Notes under the pieces: generated by a model | What the model was told of the DNA's origin: nothing | The model's input: only the letters and a program-made list of their open reading frames with translations | The model's database searches: none | Assembly (NCBI GenBank): GCA_963383645.1 | Contig: OY726572.1 | Coordinates: 22,598,792 to 22,662,791 of the forward strand | DNA length: 64,000 nt | Reading direction: 5' to 3' | From: Muscardinus avellanarius | Lineage: Eukaryota; Chordata; Mammalia; Rodentia; Gliridae | Shown: positions 59,467 to 64,000 of the stretch, in pieces | Layout: each line of letters starts with the position of its first letter | Position numbering within the stretch: position 1 is the stretch's first letter | Made by a program: the position numbers and the translations under genes

Positions 59467-61354
59467 CCCCACGCTGTCCTCCCCGGCTTTGGAGGGGTCC
59501 TCGGCACTGCCCCTTCCCAGGGACCAGCACCTTTAAGTGCTCCAAGGCCATGAGGGCAAAAGGGGGACCCTGCCAGGAAGCTTCCGGGCTCCGGGGAACC
59601 CAGGTGGGACTTTGCAGTGGGCGCTGGAGGACTTGAGTTGACCTTTGGAAGCCATGGGACCTCCGCCCCCGTTCATCTTGCAAGCAAATCCTCTTTCTTG
59701 AAAAGCCATGGAGAACTTGGTTTGGCAGACTCAGACATCTCTGGCTTCTGAAGAGCCCGGAGCTGGTCCGATGGCTCCTGTCCCTTTGTTACGCTGTTTC
59801 TGGAGTGATGGTGTCCTTTCCTGCCCCACCAAGCATGCCTGGTGCCTTTGGTTCACCTTCCCTCGACTCGCCCCTCCCTCCCACGGTGTCAATTTCACTC
59901 CCTCTTGGTTTATTTTTTCAAATTTGCCATGACATTTCATCTGGGTGGTCTGGATATTAAAGCTCTTCATTTCTGGAGATGTGGCAGCAGGTGACTCTTC
60001 CAGAAGGGGACAGTCAAAGTGCAATACAGAACCTTCCTTTCCCTTCACTCCTCAGTGCTCCGCCCTCCAGAGCCCCTACAGGGCTCCCTGAGCTTGTGAC
60101 CCTGGGAGGCTTGAAGGACCCTTCCTCCCCACCCTCGGAGATGGCTTTTGGACCGTCGGCTTGGCCAGAAGACAGGGTGTGAGACAACTGGGGACAGGTG
60201 GGGTTTGCCAAACGCCTAATTACCAGGCCAGGAATAGTGCCAACAAAGCCACATGGGTGTCCCAGCCAGCTTCCCCTCACCTGGTGTCTTGAGCAGGGCG
60301 TCTCCTGTAATTACCGCCTCACCGTCCTGCCCCTGGACCCTTCTCTCCAGACCTAGGAGGCGTCCCTCCCAGGAACCACACTCCACTCCAGGGCCCTGCT
60401 GGGCTCCGCCCTTCCCTGGCTCTCAGGATGACGCCACCCATGGAGATTTAATGAGCGTGGGCCCTCCCCGGGGGAGGCTCCTCCCAAGCCTCCAAGTAAG
60501 GAAGGGCCAGCCAGGGCACAGGGAGGAGGAGGATGGACTGGGGTCGCAGCCTGCCTTGGCCAAACATGTCTCAGTGAGGCGCTGGGCCCATCTGCCCCCT
60601 GTGGTCACCTGCCACCTGATGGATTCCTTTTTCTTGCACCCGGCCCCACCCCAGGGTGCTCTTCTGATCCAGTTGACAATCCGTGAGCAGCTGGCCCCAC
60701 GCGCTCTTGCCGGGGCTTGGGGGCTTCCACACCATTCCTGGTTGTTGAGTCTTTGCAGCTGCTGACATCGGAGCGAGGAGGTTTTGCTTTTCCCTGCAGG
60801 AGAGCGGCCCCTTCCCAGGGTGCCCTGGCAGCTCAGCAGGACTGATGACACTGATGTTACTTACACACAGTGGTGGTTAAACTCCCAGGCCCGCTCTAGA
60901 CAGAGGCTTCACACACCTGTTCCTTCCTTTTCCATCCTGAAGTCACACCGCTGGTCATTATTTAATTCCACTGCCCACTTACACGCACTCAACAGGCGGA
61001 TGGAAAAGCCACATGCTTAAAACACAGCCCAGCGGGACTGGAAGTGGTGTGTGTGAGGGCCAGCCAGACAGCGGGGCGATTGAAAGAAAAGGGACTTTGT
61101 CCTAATGATTTAAACCTGTTCTTGCCCGTGTTCTTTGGCTGTAAAGCTGCCCTCCGGGTTCCTAGGGCCTCTGGGAAGAGTATTTCTGAGAAAAATGGGC
61201 GACTGGGTTTCTGGCCTCAGATTAGCAGTGGCTGAGGGAAGAGGAGATGGGCAGGGGGGCCGGGCTTGCGGGGCTCCGAAAGGCTTCATCATCTCAAGCG
61301 GTATTGGAGCCAAGAGGGAGCACTTTGCTTCTTTGTGCATAGAGATATTTCTTA

Positions 61355-61360
61355 AATAAA
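61355..61360 (+). terminator. FOSL2: Candidate proximal polyadenylation signal (AATAAA)
   Basis: A canonical AATAAA in ttcttAAATAAAgctgc is followed within about 20 nt by a T/C-rich run (ctttctctttttccccc). Use of it would give a 3'UTR of about 1.9 kb lacking the distal AU-rich motifs. The downstream element is pyrimidine-rich rather than GU-rich, so its strength is uncertain. Confidence 0.45.
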
Positions 61361-62940
61361 GCTGCTTTCTCTTTTTCCCCCCTAAGATCCCCTTTATAGC
61401 CCACCCTGTGTAGTCCGGATCCCAACGCAGGTCACAGTCTGGGATTTGGGGCCACCCTGGACATTCCTTAGCCTGGTTTTGGTGTCAGTTCAGATTTCAA
61501 GCCGTGTTGGCACTGGAACCATTGGAACCAGCAGAAGGGCCAACCCAGCCAGCCCCGCCGGACTATGGACTGTGGAAGCGTGACCCTCCCCACTCTCGCT
61601 TTGTCCTCGGAGGTGCTGGCCTTCTGCACAGCCTGGGGAAGGCCAAGTGTTCACACCTAAGGCCTGAGCCTTTCCTGTTATTGCTTCTGCTGCTCTAGGA
61701 GTTCACTCACACGCACCCCCTTGCTCCAGCATCACCAGCCCCTGTTCCCTCCTCTGCGGGCACTGCTGTGGTGCAGATGTGCTGGTCTCAGTCAAGAAAC
61801 CGTTGTGCTTCCCCAAGTCCCAGGGCAGAAGCTCCTCCATCGGCTAAGCAGTTCTCACGGCTACCTGGCTGGCCTCTCTGGGAGTGGTCGTCCCCTTGGC
61901 TGGGGAGGTGGGGACAGCCGCTGGCCCAGGAAAGAGAGCAGATCCCAGGAGAGGCTTAGGAAATTGCTGGAGCCACCTCTGAGCAGAGAATCCCTGAGGA
62001 GGTTTTCAGAAACACTGTTCTGTCTGTGTGGAAGGCCAGGGCTGGCCACTGTGGCTGGTCGCAGAGGCATCTCAGAGCCAAGAACCTTCAGGGCTGGATG
62101 CTCTGGGGAGAACATTCCCTCTCTGCTTCTGTCCTCCCTTACCAGATTCCAGGTGTAAAGGTGGGGAATGGAGCTGGAGCCTCGCCTTGTTTCTCTCTTG
62201 AAACTCATCAGTGGGCGTTGCAAGACCGCCATTTCATGTCAGGTTGATTTCCTTCCCCAATCAGACATCTGTGTGGCCCCTGAAGGGAGGAGAATCCCAG
62301 GCACTGCTAGGCACTTTTATATTCATCCTCTTTTGGATGAGAGTAAGGGGTGAAGGCATCCTCTCATCAAAGGCCCCCAAGTAAATAGCTCAACAAAAAC
62401 CCTTGGCGGTGAGGTAGTCTTTCTTGGAAGATCCCGGGAAAATAGGCTTCAGTCTGATACTTGTTCTCAAAGACCCATCCCCCACAGCATGGAGGCGCCT
62501 GCTTCCACCCACCTGCGCTCCTCTGCACCCCTCCGATGAGTCCTCAGTGGACCAACAGGACACACGGTGTGTGCAACTTGCTTTCTAAACTTCAGGCGAG
62601 GGCTCTCGCTGCATTCTGCTTGCTGAGTCTTCTTGGCATTCATCCTCAAAGCCAGCATCTCACTATTTATTAATAGGTTGGGTATCGTGTGTCCGTGTGT
62701 GTCTGTGTGTGTGCTCATGCGTGTGCACAGTTCCAGGCGTGCCTGCGGCCTCCTGCAGCTCTCTAGAAGAAATTCCCAGTTCGTCCCACTACTAATTTCT
62801 TATATTTCTTGTGTTTTGGCCATGTATCAAGAGAGGGTTTTAATTTTCCAATGCTGACAACATGTTCAGGAGGGGCTGGATCAAATTTTTGATTCGGGGT
62901 AGGGGGGAGGTATGTGAAGGGAAGGGGAGAAGATATGATC

Positions 62941-62966
62941 TTTATTTTATTATTTATTTTAAATGT
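62941..62966 (+). promoter_or_regulatory. FOSL2: AU-rich element in FOSL2 3'UTR
   Basis: The 26-base stretch is T/A only apart from its last bases and contains TTATTTATTTT, which embeds the ATTTA core. In immediate-early mRNAs of the FOS family such elements promote deadenylation and decay. The function here is inferred from sequence alone. Confidence 0.5.
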
Positions 62967-63364
62967 TTACATCTTCTTTGTGTTGTAAAGCCTGAATAGA
63001 AGCGGCATTAAAAACTCAGTTCCCCCTGCGCCTCCCCCCACTTTCTTTTTTTCTCCAATTTAGGAAATGATACTTTTTTTTTTTCTAAAGTGATTTATGA
63101 CTTGTGCTGTATAAACTGTATAAAGAGGTTGTTTTTGAAGATGGATGGTCATTCCTCTGGGGACAGCGGCTGACGAGGAATCTCCATTGTGAGAGAACAC
63201 AGGAAAGACCCAGCCCTGTTCCTCAACATTTTCTTTCTCTGTATCATTAAAAACTTATTCCATTTATTTTACTTCATGGTTACTTGATTTGGAGGAAGAA
63301 AATATTTGGCTTTGTATAAAGACTAGGTATCAGGGTGTCTCTTTTGCTCTTTCGCAGTGGGAGA

Positions 63365-63372
63365 TGTATATA
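63365..63372 (+). promoter_or_regulatory. FOSL2: Pumilio-type binding site (TGTATATA) in FOSL2 3'UTR
   Basis: TGTATATA is an exact match to the Pumilio recognition element TGTANATA in the transcribed sense, within an A/T-rich setting (gatgtatatatataaag). One exact 8-mer in 4 kb of AU-rich UTR can occur by chance. Confidence 0.35.
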
Positions 63373-63870
63373 TATAAAGTATTTTGGTATATAGTGGAAA
63401 CTCATGAGCTTTGTGCCTCTGTATTTGAGATAAGTTGATGGTGTGGAGTGAAGTCTGCTATTTGACCCTGGAGGCAAACACGTTGTACCAGGTTCCTTTT
63501 GCTCTGTGGGGAATTTAACTACCTTTGTAGGTACCTTTTTTGGTTTTTGTTTTTGTTTTTAAGTAATGGCGAAATGGTCCTGTTGGGGAATCCAGACAGG
63601 ACTGTGAGCTCACAAATCTTTGTACAGTTTTGAAAATTGAGGAGTAGCTCTGCTCTGAAGTATCTCTGGTGGTGTTTGTTGTTATTGTTTTGTTCTGTTG
63701 TTTTACTGTATGTAACACAAGCCTACAGTATTTGCACTAAAGAAAGCTTGTTAGAAAAAGCTTGCTGCTATGGAAGAAAGAAATATTAAAACCTTTTTTT
63801 CCCTCGCGGTTTTTTTTTTTTTTTCCTTTTTGGTTAGCTTTTCCACTTTTTGTTGAGTCGTATTTTGTAG

Positions 63871-63925
63871 AATAAAATGAATTAAGATCGAAGAGCCTCT
63901 GATGTTTTTTTTTTTTTTTTCTCTC
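63871..63925 (+). terminator. FOSL2: Distal polyadenylation signal and downstream element of FOSL2
   Basis: AATAAA lies at 63871-63876 within gtagAATAAAATGAATT, followed 28 nt or more later by a tgatg plus long T run (63900-63921) that can serve as the U/GU-rich downstream element. Cleavage would be expected at roughly 63887-63900. This is the last strong signal in the window and agrees with a long 3'UTR isoform. Confidence 0.8.
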
Positions 63926-64000
63926 CATTGTATTCCCCAGCACTCGGTCTCTTCTTCTTGGGTTCCTTTGACCCTCATGGGGACGGTGTTCTCTCTGATG

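Larger units (their letters stand above)
59467..63900 (+). other. FOSL2: FOSL2 3' untranslated region
   Basis: About 4.4 kb follow the stop codon with no long conserved reading frame. AU content rises towards the end. ATTTA pentamers occur near 60960, 62665, 62951 and 63261, including an almost pure A/T stretch at 62941-62966, the kind of element that recruits mRNA-decay factors. A Pumilio-type TGTATATA lies at 63365-63372. Internal poly(A)-signal hexamers include ATTAAA near 59956, AATAAA at 61355-61360, and ATTAAA near 63245 and 63785. I recognise no sciurid SINE inside this UTR, in contrast to the introns, which suggests constraint or selection against insertions. Confidence 0.85.

Overview
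This window is nuclear DNA of a placental mammal, very probably a squirrel-family rodent (Sciuridae). The main evidence is about two dozen copies of a dimeric SINE. Each has a 7SL/B1-like left half (GCCAGGCGTGGTGGC...) joined through an A-rich linker to a tRNA-Ala/ID-like right half (GGCTGGGGATGTAGCTCAG...AGTAC). This B1-dID architecture is known from sciurids and relatives. Old mammalian repeats (MIR, L1M-type LINE, MaLR-type LTR, hAT-Charlie elements) and intron-split coding sequence agree. Nothing microbial, viral or plasmid-like is present.

Layout: bases 1 to about 38,900 are intergenic and hold no coding sequence I can recognise, only SINEs, older repeats, microsatellites and unique DNA. 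From about 38,930 to 42,260 lies a large CpG-rich domain with the promoter and first exon of one gene, FOSL2 (Fra-2, an AP-1 subunit), on the + strand. Its four coding exons are 42072-42173, 52605-52856, 56368-56475 and 58948-59466. They join in phase 0 at every junction and give 326 residues, the length I recall for the human protein. A long 3'UTR of about 4.4 kb runs to a canonical AATAAA at 63871-63876 with a U/GU-rich element just beyond, so the window ends just past the gene's 3' end.

How it works together: one transcription unit encodes a bZIP protein that heterodimerises with JUN proteins on TGA(C/G)TCA sites. The promoter area carries a perfect TGACTCA at 41460-41466, a CRE half-site, GC boxes with strong G-quadruplex potential and a 25-base poly(dA) tract. 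That fits an AP-1-responsive CpG-island promoter, though the transcription start cannot be fixed by reading alone. The 3'UTR has several ATTTA motifs, a Pumilio-type site and internal poly(A) signals, as expected for a tightly controlled immediate-early-type mRNA.

I did not find an undescribed biological system. The most distinctive structures are nested and serial SINE insertions with intact target-site duplications, SINE tails grown into CA microsatellites, a 39-bp minisatellite and a perfect 14-bp hairpin in FOSL2 intron 1, and two inverted repeats upstream of the gene.
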